A stretch of DNA of 64,000 bases from Mactromeris polynyma (Eukaryota; Mollusca; Bivalvia; Venerida; Mactridae), in NCBI GenBank assembly GCA_032209605.1, contig JASFXZ010000028.1:8566941-8630940 (forward strand), read 5' to 3'. The notes below the pieces were generated by a model, which was not told the DNA's origin, ran no database searches, and saw only the letters and a program-made list of their open reading frames with translations. Positions 1-12,230 of this stretch are shown piece after piece. The translations under genes were made by a program, and so were the position numbers. Positions within the stretch are counted from its first letter, which is position 1. Each line of letters starts with the position of its first letter.

Positions 1-111
1 GACTGGGGTCAGAAACAACTGTAAACCTTTCATTCAATCCCTGTTCCTAAATAGATGTCTTAGAGGGAAGGGAGTGGAGTAAATCAAACTAAGGCAAAAA
101 GTGCGTCCGAT

Positions 112-178
112 ATGTCGTTCAAACTCGCGACCCACTAAACACTGGTACGACGCTCTACCGACTGAGCTACCGACTGAG
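112..178 (-). repeat. tRNA-like sequence (tRNA-derived SINE head or tRNA relic)
   Basis: Read on the minus strand, 152-169 matches a tRNA D-arm/A box (TAGCTCAGTCGGTAGAGC). 115-134 resembles a B box but has TTTGAA instead of TTCGAA. No clean cloverleaf can be drawn and a T-run follows. I read it as a SINE head or decayed tRNA, not a working tRNA gene. Confidence 0.4.
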
Positions 179-1440
179 TGTCCGTCTTACTCAACTCCCC
201 TACAGAAACAATAAACGCTGGGTAAGATGACGTCGTGAGTAAGGCGATATACCACAAAACGAGCTCTCAAGTATAATAGTATGGCATACAACCTATAATG
301 TATCCGGCTGACATCACAAAAACATCAGTAATACACATGTAGTATCAAATAGAGCGAAGTGAAAACTATTTTCCTTCATATGAATCTATTGAAATAAATG
401 TTGCACTATAATGAAGACATGAAAATAATAGCGTGCTGAGAAATGCTTCTTTATGAAAATTGCGATTTGTTCCCAAATTTTCAACAATGTTCCAGTTTCA
501 GGTCACAATAAGGAAATTTGATTTTAACTATTGGAAAACATTATTTAGTTTACTGCAAGCACTTGTTATCAAGTTGCTTTGTATTCCCCACCATATGCAA
601 TGTATTTCATTGCAAACATTTCAGTTTACTTCCGCATAGAATTGTATTTCAAAATGTTTAAAGCTTTAAAGTACCCTTTTCAATCGTTATAAAGAATGTG
701 CATTCATACTAAAACGGACGGGGGGGGTTCTTTTCAGTAATTTGAATACGTTCACTAGAGGATGTTTGCATAAACTCGACGCAACATTATACATGTATTC
801 ATTTACTATTTCTACTTTACGAAGTCATAAGGAAACTTTCATAAAATATGTAAACTTGAAAATTAAATAATGAGTTACAAGACACCAACACAATTGTGCT
901 CCTTTCATACAAGGAAGTTTTGCAGTGCGATATGCAAAATACAGACTGTGTTAAATGTTGGTTGATATTTTTGTCCATGTATCGCTCTAACCTCGAATCT
1001 ACCATAAAATCTCGATTTTACGATCATTTTCTGTCATCGATAAAGGTAAAACTATTGGAGGTCATTTCTTGAAAATTATGCTTAGTCATAAACATGACAA
1101 AATGCCTCAATACAGTTGTACTCTACAAAACTGCATTGTGATTTTTTTTGTACACATGTTTTCCAAAAACACAAATACACGAGTCTGATACAAGAGCTTT
1201 TTATTAGATGTACGCACCGAGTTAGCTCTTGCATAGGAAATATCTGTTTTGAATTTCTGGGAATATATTAACAAAAAGCATAATGCAGTTGTTTAGCGTA
1301 TGTCTATATGAAAGCATTAACGTTCTTTTTCAATTTTATTTCTTGATGTGTTTAAATAAATATAAAACTATTTACCTATGACCGTGTAATTAATACGTCA
1401 ATTTCAAGCAAATCTTTAAACAAATCATTAAAATGGGATA

Positions 1441-2385
1441 CAAATATAGCTGCAACTAAGTATGGATATGTCGCGTTGTTACCTTCCATACAATATGACA
1501 AACTATAGACAGGTATGGTGTAATATAGCTGCCACTAAGTATGGGTATGTCGTGACGTGACCGTCTATACAACCTGACAAACTATAGACAGGTATGGTGT
1601 AATATAGCTGCCACTTAGTATGGGTATGTCGTGACGTGACCGTCTATACAACCTGACAAACTATAGACAGGTATGGTGTAATATAGCTGCCACTAAGTAT
1701 GGGTCTGTCGCGATGTTACCGTCCATACAACATGACAAGCTATAGACAGCCATGGTGCAATGAAGCTGCCACTAAGTATGGGTCTGTCATGACGTGACCG
1801 TCTATACAACATGACAAACTAAAGACATCCATGGTGTAATATAGCTGCCACTAAGTATGGGTCTGTCATGACGTGACCGTCTATACAACCTGACTAACTA
1901 TATACAGGTATGGTGTAATATAGCTGCCACTAAGTATGGGTCTGTCATGACGTGACCGTCTATACAACATGACTAACTATATACAGGTATGGTGTAATAT
2001 ACCTGTCACTAAGTATGGATATGTCGTGACTTGACCGTCTATACAACCTGACCAACTATAGACAGTTTTGGTGTAATATAGCTGCCACTAAGTATGGGTA
2101 TGTCGCGACGTGACCGTCTATACAACCTGACACACTATAGACAGGTATGGTGTAATATAGCTGTCACTAAGTATAGGTATGTCGCGACGTGACCGTCTAT
2201 ACAACCTGACAAACTACAGACAGGTATGGGGTAATATAGCTGTCACTAAGTATAGGTCTGTCGTGATGTGGCCGTCTATACAACCTGACAAACTATAGAC
2301 ATGTATGGTGTAATATAGCTGCCACTAAGTATAGGTATGTCGTGACGTGATCGTCCATACAACCTGGCAATTTTTATACAGGTAT
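1441..2385. repeat. 79-bp minisatellite, about 12 copies
   Basis: Tandem array with a 79-bp period (start of TAATATAGCTGCCACTAAGT at 1521, 1600 and 1679). Copies differ by scattered substitutions such as TATG/TCTG and cgtgacgtg/cgcgatgtt. No coding potential. The rest of 1-1440 shows no gene apart from the tRNA-like piece. Confidence 0.9.
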
Positions 2386-2752
2386 GATTTATAATCGAAA
2401 TGCCATACTTCATTTCAAAAGTTTTTTGTTATAGGAGATTAATCAAATAATGTTCTTGAGTAACACTTATGAATTGTGATGTTTCGCCTAATGAACAGTT
2501 TTGTATATTTGTGTCACTTTCTGCGATATTCTTATAAAAAAATCTGCTAGGCCTTTTAAGTACCTTGCACCATGCTGCTCTTTTTACTGTATATTTAAGC
2601 CATATTTTAAAAAGTGCCCCTTTTCCAGTCTGACCATGAGCCCTTTATCTAAATTTCGTAATCCAAATTGCAAGACAACAGTGATAATAATTAGACATCT
2701 TAATACAAATGCAAGTTTACACATCATTGTTTTGTTTTGACTACTTTCTAAA

Positions 2753-2950
2753 GCAATCAGCATATTTACTGAATTAATTAAAATGGCATATATTTAGGTT
2801 AAATTTAACAGATAACACTCTTAATTGCCATCCCAACCTCGATGTAACAAATTGTAAAGTTAGCAAGTTGGCTAATTTAAATTAAATTACACGATTTGGT
2901 AGCGATCTATTTGAAAAATCACCGAACGGATGTCATTATTATTAAATCCC
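2753..2950 (+). repeat. Dispersed repeat, copy 1 (partner at 6204-6405)
   Basis: About 200 bp nearly identical to 6204-6405, sharing the stretches around GTAACAAATTGTAAAGTTAG and CACGATTTGGTAGCGATCTA. A flanking segment (gaagaattttcatcatctga) recurs in inverted form beside copy 2. This suggests a longer, rearranged mobile element of unknown class. Apart from this copy and the miniature element at 3471-3776, 2386-3776 shows nothing recognisable. Confidence 0.75.
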
Positions 2951-3470
2951 GTCATGTGGAAGAATTTTCATCATCTGATAATCGATACTGCGCAAAATTG
3001 CCTATACAGAACTATGAGGAAAATGGTACTATTTACACTTTAAAATGATATAGAATGTTTTTTACCACGTTCGGAAATGTTCGGAAGACCATCCAAATAT
3101 GACCGAGTGTGCCCGAAGTTTTATGGCACTTGATCTCTGGATGGTCACACTAGGGATCCAGCAGCGATTATACAAGCTGATAATTAACAATAAGTGCACT
3201 TTATAGGGAAGAATTTGGGGGAAATGTGACTTTTTATATAGAGCCTGGAAATAAAATATTGATATGGTTCATTATAGGGTGACAATAGATTGACGTTTTA
3301 TTATGTAGAGGTGTGAAATTGAAGACAGTATAATTCGACTACAATAAATATACTTTTATATGATATTGTTTAACTTTATATTTAAAAGTGAAAATTATGA
3401 ATTTAATGCTAATAATATTGTAAAATACAGATGTCACAATTATTCAGACAAATAGCCTGCATAACTTATA

Positions 3471-3776
3471 TCAAAGACCTAAATACCACAGATGCGCTAC
3501 TCGGCCAGATATCGTAAACTCTCTCGGAAAATAAAATTTCACGAGAGCAGGTGAACGTAAACCAGATATGGCGCATCGATACGATGTTAGCAGCAGACGC
3601 ACTGTCTAATCAAAGCGCTGAAGGCCCGGGGTTGTAGACAGCTGAATTGTGGATTTGCTTGCCCTGTGTACATCTAGTTACTTGTTTGTAAACACATTAT
3701 CATATTTACTACTGTATTTCCATATTAAGTTACCAGTTTTTTTCCATTAGTTATTTTTTGGTATTTAGGTCTTTGA
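3471..3776. mobile_element. Miniature inverted-repeat element, 306 bp
   Basis: Bounded by an 18-bp inverted repeat: TCAAAGACCTAAATACCA at 3471-3488 and its reverse complement at 3759-3776. The terminal motif AAAGACCTAAATAC recurs alone near 4791-4804, so it is a dispersed family. No coding content and no clear target duplication. Confidence 0.55.
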
Positions 3777-4133
3777 CTATATCCACTTACAAATAACGGA
3801 CAAGTAATTTGGTTAGATTACAATATATTACACTAAGGAAAGTATAAAGCTTAAACAAGTCTTTGACATTGGACAATAATACAATTATAAGTACATGGTT
3901 ATATACCGAATTTGAAGACTCCTAAGTAAGCAGCAATTTGATTATTAGAACGAAGAATTGCACACGATGAACTACAAATGAAACCCTATCAGTGACGGAC
4001 AGCAGATGGCATAAACTGATATCAGAAGTAACAACGCTTCAAAGACAAATGGCATGATTCATAATGTAATAATGCCGCGATTATCTTCCATATACCCGTT
4101 CCACTGCACCTATCATGTTATCAATCGTCTTTA

Positions 4134-4303
4134 TTTGATCAACTGTATAATGTTTTTGAATGACATTGAGGGTACATAATTATACCTAGACACGAACATA
4201 TGACTAGCCATACAGAACATAAACGTCTTGAGATAGAGATCACTGTGGAATGCAATTCAGTTTGATCAACCATATTATATGTTTTTGAATGGCATTGAGG
4301 GTA
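4134..4303. repeat. Tandem duplication around a 30-bp motif
   Basis: The block TTTGATCAAC...ATGTTTTTGAATG(A/G)CATTGAGGGTAC occurs at 4134-4175 and again at 4261-4303. Small direct duplication in otherwise featureless AT-rich DNA; 3777-5379 contains no supportable gene. Confidence 0.6.
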
Positions 4304-5379
4304 CCTATTCACAGACATGAACACCTGATACCAGATCTGTAATGGATAGTTGGCGTCAAACAATGGTTGTTAATGTAACATGCATTGAAAGAACATTAAC
4401 GTTAACAATAACGTGTTATTAAGATGTACAGAACAGAACAGCATATTTTTTATTTTTCAAATACAGATTGCAAAACATTATATTTTGCAATAACATGTGA
4501 ACATATTGATAAATGTAGGCCCAATGACGGACGTTTGTAAGCATAAAGATTTGGGTGTGTGGATAGTGATCACACTTTATTATAGTCAGTCGAACGAATT
4601 AACCTGATCTTGACCTTCTTGAAATGAATATATTATTTAAAGATTTGCCGACTATGTCTGATTCTGTAAGCTAGGCTGACATGATCAGCCCCCTTCTTCT
4701 TAAAATTAACCCGTCAAAGCCGAAACTAATACTGTTTGCTAGACAGACATTGCACTGGATTGTTATTTAAAAGAAACGAACACTCCCAACAAAGACCTAA
4801 ATACGAAAAAAATTGCGACTGAAAGTCAGAGGCGAGATTCGGCGTTCACAAACTTATCATTTATGTCTCTTGTAATATTTGAAAATTAATGCGTCCAGGT
4901 TTTATTCCTAAATCATGGACTAGTCAGGATCCGATTATAGTGCACAAACCCTGCTTTTTAATTGAATGTTTATTTGCAAATATATTAAACAAATACCCGA
5001 ATATAAACAATGCAAATCTACACAGAACAGAATACTGTATTCAAACTACAGGCTTAAGTGTTATACTAATTGTCCGGCGTACACAATTGTTCATAGTATA
5101 TCACAAATAAATGTGTATAATTATTTACTATCAATTAGACAAAATCACCAATGCACCTATGATGATGGTATAAACACGGACACGGACATAATATGCTTAT
5201 ATGTCCGTGGTATAAATAATTGCACTCATTCATCAACAATACAAGATCATGCTTTTAATTGTAACAGACAAAATAAGTGTCATTATAATTTCTGTGAAGA
5301 AGAGACAAATGTATGTTTGCGATGCTAGAAAGCTAAGTAGCTACCATAATACACAACCTACCTTGCCGAAACAAAGTAC

Positions 5380-5643
5380 AAGGCAAAACTTTATGATGCA
5401 CAAAGAAATCAAATCCAACGTTTTGTAAGATATTGTTTATGTTGCAATTTAAATGATTTAGATAATGAATTTCACTTCCCGCGCATATGTCCTTGTTTCG
5501 AACTTTTACGTATGAAATATATTAAGACTTATTATTTCAAAAAACCTTCTATGTTTATTTTTTTAGAATTACTTCAATTAAATGAGAGAGAAAAACTTTA
5601 TATACCTTGGCCTTATTCAGTAAACACGCACTTAATCAATTGA
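5380..5643 (+). pseudogene. 3' end of a non-LTR retrotransposon reverse transcriptase ORF
   Basis: Open frame from about 5386 to a TGA at 5641-5643. It encodes a C-terminal segment with a CLCC...HFPRICPC pattern (C-x2-C-x10-H-x5-C) followed by LRMKYIKTYYFKKPSMFIF. This is typical of the C-terminus of CR1/L1-like LINE ORF2 proteins. No reverse transcriptase catalytic core is visible upstream, so this is a 5'-truncated copy. The AT-rich tail ending in tgttctgttctgttc near 5900 may be its 3' UTR. Confidence 0.65.
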
Positions 5644-6203
5644 ATGTCATACTTAATGTTAGAATTAATTGAGTTTATTCCCATTTCTTTTGTTTTGTTA
5701 TTATCTGTTTATACAATCACTTGTAATATTCATCTTTACGTATGCAATGGGTAATTTAAGAACAAATATTACAATGCTATTGATGTTATCCATTAATATA
5801 TGTATTAATTTTTTTCACATAACATGATGATGTATTTGTGTACATATTTGCTAACAAAGATGAGCTGTAATCGCTCAAGTCGATAGTAAACTTTATGTTC
5901 TGTTCTGTTCATGATTCAATATATTTATTTGTAAAGAGCCTACATACCAGTATCATGAATGTATAATAAATTCTGATAAATTAGTACTGCCCGTGGCAAT
6001 TTCATTATGCTGGCTAAACACAGGGGGTGGCTAATTAAGTCGCGAACGATAATGCTCATCAATTCAAATCATAAATCAGTAAATCACGGAGGCTTCCGAG
6101 TGTTTCTGAATGTTTCCGACCACCGTGTCCACTGATTAGCGACACACGCATCGATAACTATCGGCTAATCTGATGATGAAGATTCTTCGGTATGTTTCGA
6201 AAT

Positions 6204-6405
6204 CAATCAGCATCTTGGCTGAATTAATCAAAATGGCATATTTTGGGTTAAATTTAACAAATAACACTCTTAATCGCCATCCCAACACTCGATGTAACAA
6301 ATTGTAAAGTTAGCAAGTTGGTTTATTTAAATTAATTTACACGATTTGGTAGCGATCTATTTGAAAAATCACAGATGTCATTATTGTTGAAATCCCGTGA
6401 AATGT
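6204..6405 (+). repeat. Dispersed repeat, copy 2 (partner at 2753-2950)
   Basis: Same sequence and orientation as copy 1, with small indels. It is preceded at about 6140-6190 by the inverted form of the segment that follows copy 1. Confidence 0.75.
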
Positions 6406-6502
6406 CATTTGATTTCAAAATGGTGACCAATTTACGGTATATCACAGAAGTTTAACCCGTCGGTATCCCGAGCATTATACGTAGTCAGAATGTATAATGT
6501 GA

Positions 6503-6592
6503 AACTCCCGATTTCCGCGGGAGGCTCCCGGATTTGATAGGCCAATCACGTTGTCTCGACCGGGAGCCTCGATCTCCCGATTTTCAAAGTAA
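6503..6592. repeat. GC-rich imperfect inverted repeat
   Basis: Left arm includes CGCGGGAGGCTCCCGG; right arm includes CCGGGAGCCTCGATCTCCCG. Standing out in AT-rich DNA, it could be a hairpin-forming element end or a small CpG-rich promoter patch. Function unknown. Confidence 0.45.
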
Positions 6593-6975
6593 ACATCATA
6601 AATTTTGTTATCGGGTTTCATTTTGTTTATTTCCAACGAGTTCGCTGGATGAACGATTCTGGACAGTAAGACGATAACTTGAAGAGGATTAGACCACCGT
6701 TCACAAATGAACAGAGAGAAACGAATATAAAATTGTGTGAGAAGAAATCCGGGTGGATAAATTGATGGAAACTGGAAATATGTCCTCAGTCTGTCAACTT
6801 GTACGTCAGAGATATATTACGATATACAAAATATTGTTAAAGCAGAGTAAATACAAATAGTAAAGATACAAATAACCAACCTTTAACTTTGACAATTTCT
6901 CCTCCTCCTTCGACAACTTGTCTGCATATGTCATATTATTCCCTGTCACGTGAACTGGAGCGCTACTCCATCTAG

Positions 6976-7111
6976 CGGTATCGTAGTTTGTATAAACATA
7001 AACGTGAACAATCAGTCGGGTACCAGCAGATTGATAGAGAGATTAAGTCAAGTGTACCTAAACATGCAATTATATCTGATAAAAAACAACCAATACAATC
7101 TCCAATTACAG
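6976..7111 (+). CDS. Possible internal exon of an unknown gene (weak)
   Basis: An open stretch starting after CCATCTAG and ending at a strong 5' splice site (ACAG|GTAAGT at 7111/7112) would encode RYRSLYKHKREQSVGYQQID and a further basic/polar stretch. An upstream ATG at 6928 lies in the same frame but is stopped by the TAG at 6973-6975. No partner exons or known domain were recognised. It may be a chance splice-like signal; kept only as a candidate. Confidence 0.17.
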
Positions 7112-7597
7112 GTAAGTCAGGTGACGAGCGTAACTTGAACAAACATGTTAATGTGCTTCGACCCAGTGATATTACCTCAGTGATCATGAGACTGAGTTTG
7201 GACAATTTCAACAATCTGATACGAGTTCAATACATAATTTTTTTTATTTTTCTATGGCGATGCAAACTTATTCCTCTTTTCGATGTTATATGTTTCCATT
7301 TTGTGATTCAGTTATTCATATCAATTTGACATTTAAGTCATAATGAAAGAAAAACTGAAAAAAATCAAAGAAACAAATGTATAATTAGTTCCGAAATTAT
7401 ATAGAGACGGATTCAAATTGCAGTAAATTTCGCCAATTTCTCGGCCAATCGCGAACCTGCGTTCTTTAACGAGATAACGTTATGGGCCGCCATTGCGATT
7501 CCAAACTAATCATTCATACTTATCCGATTTATCACGCATTATAAGTCTTAAAGTAATTGTCAGATACATAAATTGCAGTTATATTCTGATATGAAAG

Positions 7598-7665
7598 AAT
7601 CTAGCGCAGTCTATTGCACTACATTACCAGTCCGAAGGTCGCGGTTTGATCCGGGAAATGCCGTC
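7598..7665 (+). repeat. tRNA-like fragment (probable SINE head)
   Basis: TAGCGCAGTC (part of an A box) is followed about 30 bp later by GGTCGCGGTTTGATCCGGG (B-box-like). No complete cloverleaf, so likely a degraded tRNA-derived element. Confidence 0.3.
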
Positions 7666-8040
7666 TGCGGCTGTGGCGATGTGATCAAATAATATGTCAA
7701 TGGTTATTCGCTTTTTACTGCTCGAAGCTGTTGATCACGGAACAAAGGAGAATTTACCAAGCTAAGCAACTTTATTAAAATGATCATGCCAAACGTTTAG
7801 TTAAATGTGTATTACTGATCTACATTCTATTTTCTCTTTTATTTTTTTTGTCAAACTGTTGTAACTATACTCGATCTTACTTATGTATACTGTGACTCCC
7901 AATCATGTCACAATCTCAACATTAACGAAAATCATACTTATCTCTATATACCCTGGTTTATTTCTTAAGCCTCGTTCATAACTAATAATGTTGAGTTACC
8001 TCATATTTTCATGTAAAGCATGAATTGACAGAAATATGGG

Positions 8041-8066
8041 TTGTTGTTGTTGTTGTTGTTGTTGTT
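8041..8066. repeat. (TTG)n microsatellite
   Basis: About nine perfect trinucleotide copies. Confidence 0.95.
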
Positions 8067-8106
8067 TAAATCAAGCAACCGAACTATTTTTTTGCAAATT
8101 TTTCTG

Positions 8107-8400
8107 TAGATGATCGACGATCATGTATCGATTATTTGTGACCATTGATCGATAATCGGTGATCAATGATAAGTGATCAATAGTTGATAATCTGTAATTG
8201 ATTTATAAATCGCAGATCGATAATCAGTGGTCGGAAATCGATTATTTGTGATCATTGACGGTGATCGATTATCGGTGTTAGGTGATCGCTAATAAGTGAT
8301 CACTTTTTGATGACTGGTGTTCGATTATTGTTGATAAATCAATATTGATCAATAATCGATTATGTGTAATGGAATATCGGTGATGATGATCAAATAGAAT
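8107..8400. repeat. Degenerate ATCGAT/GATCA-rich tandem region
   Basis: Roughly 300 bp of diverged copies of a motif like ATCGATNATTNGTGATCA, very rich in GATC and ATCGAT. Looks like an old short-period satellite. The wider interval 7112-9249 shows no supportable gene. Confidence 0.6.
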
Positions 8401-9249
8401 CAATTATAATGTTGATGCTGATGATGACTTAAATAGGACAATACATAAATATCTATATGCGACATGACCATGCTTTTTCGCCGCATGTAGTTCGCCTCGT
8501 TACGACCTAAATGCGTGGCACTACCGGGGTCCTCTAAAGCTCTGGAATATAAGCATTTTAAACAAAAGAAACACTTAAAACTCTTAATTAACTAAAAAAT
8601 ACCGATTGACAGTAGAACTAGATAGTAAAAATATTTGGAGTCTTTCGTTATTAACAATTGGTAATATGATCGTTTTAACACGAATAAAAACATTTGGCAG
8701 AAAATGAAAAATACAAACAGTATATACACTCCAACAAGCAAGAATAGCATGTACGTTTTGTATCTTTGGGAGGTCACTTCAAGTATTAAGGATCTGATGG
8801 CTTTCATAACATTCCAAAGAAACTCTCTTCACTTTTCTGATTTTACAAAATTGAATGAAGTTTTGATTTATGGTCGTGAAACTAATGTAGCTTTGAATAC
8901 GCCCTGGCAGGTACGCCATGAATAGACATTACAAACAAGTATATTATTTGAAGTATTCTTCCAAAGCTGAAACAAGAAAACAAAATTCCCATCATATTCT
9001 ACAACGATTTGTTTTACCCTAAACAAGTATTGAATTGTCTTGAATCATAAACGTGTGGCTAATTCTTTCGCAAGAGAATTACTTGTGTACAAACACTACA
9101 AACCCAGAAAGAACGTCAATACTTTTAAGTAAAGTCCTCAAAACATCGTGGTGTGGCATTAATTTGAACACACCTTTATGCCTGTCCAAGTTAGTCGGGT
9201 ACTTAACTCCGGGTAGATTAGAGTTTTCATGAAAACAAATCACGGAAAT

Positions 9250-9440
9250 ACATTATTGTGAACCCAATGTTTACTATAGACACGATTAATCGAAAACACC
9301 ATTATTGTGAACCCAATGTTTACTATAGACACGATTAATCGAAAACACCATTATTGTGAACCCAATGTTTACTATAGACACGATTAATCGAGAATACCAT
9401 TAGTGTGAACCTCATATTTACTATTGACACGATTATATAA
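9250..9440. repeat. 49-bp tandem repeat, about 4 copies
   Basis: ATTATTGTGAACCCAATG starts at 9252, 9301 and 9350 (49-bp period). A fourth copy is diverged. Confidence 0.85.
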
Positions 9441-9894
9441 ACGGATTGTGATTGTTTATAGTGCTGTCATATTGACCGTGAACAGGTGAATGAACTTTCA
9501 GGACTAATCCATGTCAATTTAGGTTGTAAAATGCTCTCGTGCGTAAAACTATAACTGCTGTTTGATTTACTTTTCTGTCAAAACAGAACCGCGGCTTTTT
9601 CTCCATGAAGCTTCCGGTCAAACACAAACATCTATTTGGAAACTTTTCGTAACGTTTTGCAATTTGGTTCCCCGTGTGCCGTCAATGTGATACGGTGGGC
9701 AAGGGATACAATACAAAACGTTCGCTACCGTTAGCCGTAACTGAACGCAGCCCCTGTAATATTTTCATATGTTCGCGGTTAATAAAACCGCGCTATAGTA
9801 TCGATTCAAAATAAGTTGGTTTACATGGTATAAACATTGTTTTCAAAAAGTTTGGTAACCAAGGAAACAGCCATTGAGAGTAACTACTTATACA

Positions 9895-10075
9895 CTCGCA
9901 CCTTGTTCATTCGATTTTATCGGTCCGATATTTTACTACGAGTAAAACATGATTTCGACTAGCCCATTTCAATTCGATGTGCGTAAGAAAGTACATCGGG
10001 ACCTGATATTTATTTCGGATGATACCATGTATTCGGATGATACCATGTATTCGGATGATACCATGTATTCGGATA
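9895..10075 (+). mobile_element. Pogo/Tigger-like miniature element fragment with internal 18-bp triplication
   Basis: The segment ACCTTGTTCATTCGA...ATGATTTCGA(C/A)(T/A)AGCCC is shared with 12078-12230. It belongs to a family whose ends read (C)GGACCTCGTTCATTCGA. Inside it, GATGATACCATGTATTCG is repeated three times (10018-10072), a local expansion missing from the other copy. Confidence 0.6.
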
Positions 10076-10635
10076 GAAAGTTGTCGAAAAAACGAGATCC
10101 AACTGTAGTTGTAAGAATATGTTTTACAATCGATGTAAACAAAGAAAGTTTAAAAAAGACGTATCGATGATAAATATAGAAACTGCATCTGGCATACCCT
10201 AGGTAGATTGATATATAAAAACATAACTGTTCTATTAGTTTTTGATCCTGAAAAAATGAGGAACATCTTTAATTTGAATGAAAATGTTTTCCCTATAAAA
10301 CATCTCGTGTTGACGAAACAACCCGATCTCAACTTATTCAGTTTATAAGTAGAGTATGTTGACAGCCATGGGAAATCACGGAAAATATAAGTACAGTTCT
10401 AGTTTTTGTCAAAGTTATACAACGTCCATGAATGAAATTTCGTATCATTTGTTTGGTACAAAACTATTTTGACACAGTTCTTTGACAAAGAACCATTTGT
10501 ATACAGGCGATCTGTCCACCATACCCTGTATTGAAAGGTTGTTAAAATAGTACTAAATCTTTACGAAGGGAAACTATTAATGATGGCGAAGAGAGGTTGT
10601 TGGCTCAAAAAAGATGGTTGCTGTGAAGAGAGGTT

Positions 10636-11835
10636 GCTTTGTTGTTTGCTAAATAATGTTTCGATGTTTGTTTGTATTGCGTTTATTTATCGTCGCCACC
10701 GGTTTCCCATATGGGCGACGCCTCCAGAAGAATGTTAATCATATTTAGATTTTTGGAGGATAGTGCATGATACAGGAGATGCCCCAGTTCCAGAAGCACC
10801 CCTGGTTCTTTTACGTGCTCGATGTAAAGCATCATACACGGGACCTCGGTTTTTAAAGTCTCGTCCGAAAGACTGTTCGGTAAGTGATGGAGCGGGGAAT
10901 CGAACCAGCGATCCCTGAATTACAAGTCCAGCGCGTTACCACCGGACCACAGATCCGCTACAAAGTTTTGATGTGTTCTGTACTTTGCAGTAAAATTCTA
11001 CTTTGTTGTTTGCTACATATTTTATGATGTGTTCTGTACGTTGCAGTAAAATTCTACTTTGTTTTTTGCTAAATAATGTTTCGATATGTTCTGTACTTTG
11101 CAGTAAAATTCTACTTTGTTGTTTGCTACATATTTTATGATGTGTTCTGTACTTTACAGTAAAATTCTACTTTGTTGTTTGCTACATATTTTATGATGTG
11201 TTCTGTACTTTGCAGTAAAATTCTACTTTGTTGTTTGCTACATATTTTATGATGTGTTCTGTACTTTGCAGTAAAATTCTACTTTGTTGTTTGCTACATA
11301 TTGTAGGATGTGTTCTGTACTTTGCAGTAAAATTCTACTTTGTTGTTTGCTACATATTTTATGATGTGTTCTGTACGTTGCAGTAAAATTCTACTTTGTT
11401 GTTTGCTACATATTTTATGATGTGTTCTGTACGTTGCAGTAAAATTCTACTTTGTTGTTTGCTACATATTTTATGATGTGTTCTGTACTTTACAGTAAAA
11501 TTCTACTTTGTTGTTTGCTACATATTTTATGATGTGTTCTGTACGTTGCAGTAAAATTCTACTTTGTTGTTTGCTACATATTTTATGATGTGTTCTGTAC
11601 GTTGCAGTAAAATTCTACTTTGTTGTTTGCTACATATTTTATGATGTGTTCTGTACTTTACAGTAAAATTCTACTTTGTTGTTTGCTACATATTTTATGA
11701 TGTGTTCTGTACGTTGCAGTAAAATTCTACTTTGTTGTTTGCTACATATTTTATGATGTGTTCTGTACGTTGCAGTAAAATTCTACTTTGTTGTTTGCTA
11801 CATATTTTATGATGTGTTCTGTACTTTGCAGTAAA
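10636..11835. repeat. 56-bp satellite, interrupted by a SINE
   Basis: Units such as TTTGCTACATATTTTATGAT...GTACTTTGCAGTAAAATTCTAC repeat every 56 bp (AAAATTCTAC at 11161, 11217 and onward), about 15 copies. A first partial unit lies at 10636-10667, before the SINE at 10668-10964. Variants differ mainly at GTAC(T/G)TTGCAG or TTACAG. The array ends directly in the miniature element at 11829. Confidence 0.9.
10668..10964 (-). mobile_element. tRNA-derived SINE, copy 1 (minus strand)
   Basis: Minus-strand head reads GGATCTGTGGTCCGGTGGTAACGC then CTTGTAA and GGTTCGATTCCCC, a tRNA-Thr(TGT)-like A and B box pattern. A roughly 200-bp body identical in order to 49717-50010 follows. Near-matching flanks (gtttcgatgt at 10658-10667, gttttgatgt at 10965-10974) are probable target duplications. 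The insertion splits the first unit of the 56-bp satellite. Confidence 0.8.
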
Positions 11836-12021
11836 ACCCTACTTAAAAACCACCTCAATAATAAGATCATGTCGAAATAAAGAACACATTTTTTTTCTTC
11901 TTTTTTTCAATTCCATGTTCACTGTTTTGCTCTTTATTCATCCTCAATATTAATGACACCTGAATAAGAAGACCAGTTTACAAGGCCCCCCTAGGGTGGT
12001 CTTATCATTGAGGTTTTACTG
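11829..12021. mobile_element. Miniature element with CAGTAAAACC ends (pogo/Tc1-like)
   Basis: Begins CAGTAAAACCCTACTT, ends TCATTGAGGTTTTACTG followed by TA. Internal ACCACCTCAATAATAAG and CTAGGGTGGTCTTA are shared with 36311-36486, 39609-39778 and 52814-53399. Short inverted ends and TA flank suggest a Tc1/mariner/pogo-derived MITE. Confidence 0.7.
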
Positions 12022-12077
12022 TATATGTATCATGCTTTTACAGCAGCAAATGTAAGAATTATTATAAGTACATGTAC

Positions 12078-12230
12078 ATTCGGACCTCGTTCATTCGAAT
12101 TTATCGGGTCCGAAATCTTAATTCGAATAAAACATGATTTCGAAAAGCCCATTTAATTCGACGTACCTACGAAGATACACAGGGATCTGCTCTTTATTTC
12201 GAATAATACCATGTCTTCGGATAGAAGGTA
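12078..12230 (+). mobile_element. Pogo/Tigger-like miniature element fragment
   Basis: CGGACCTCGTTCATTCGAAT followed by TCGGGTCCGAAATC; homologous to 9895-10075, without the 18-bp expansion. 12231-13500 downstream holds only short unconvincing open frames. Confidence 0.55.

Noticed and set aside
1441..2385. CRISPR-like array
   Set aside because: Repeats are contiguous 79-bp units without unique spacers, in eukaryotic DNA.
4966..5328. 120-codon open frame rich in Cys, Asn and Tyr
   Set aside because: No motif, AT-driven composition, and no link to the LINE frame that follows.
10880..10960. Apparent tRNA-Thr gene on the minus strand
   Set aside because: Same sequence as the head of a second SINE copy with target duplications; part of a retroposon.
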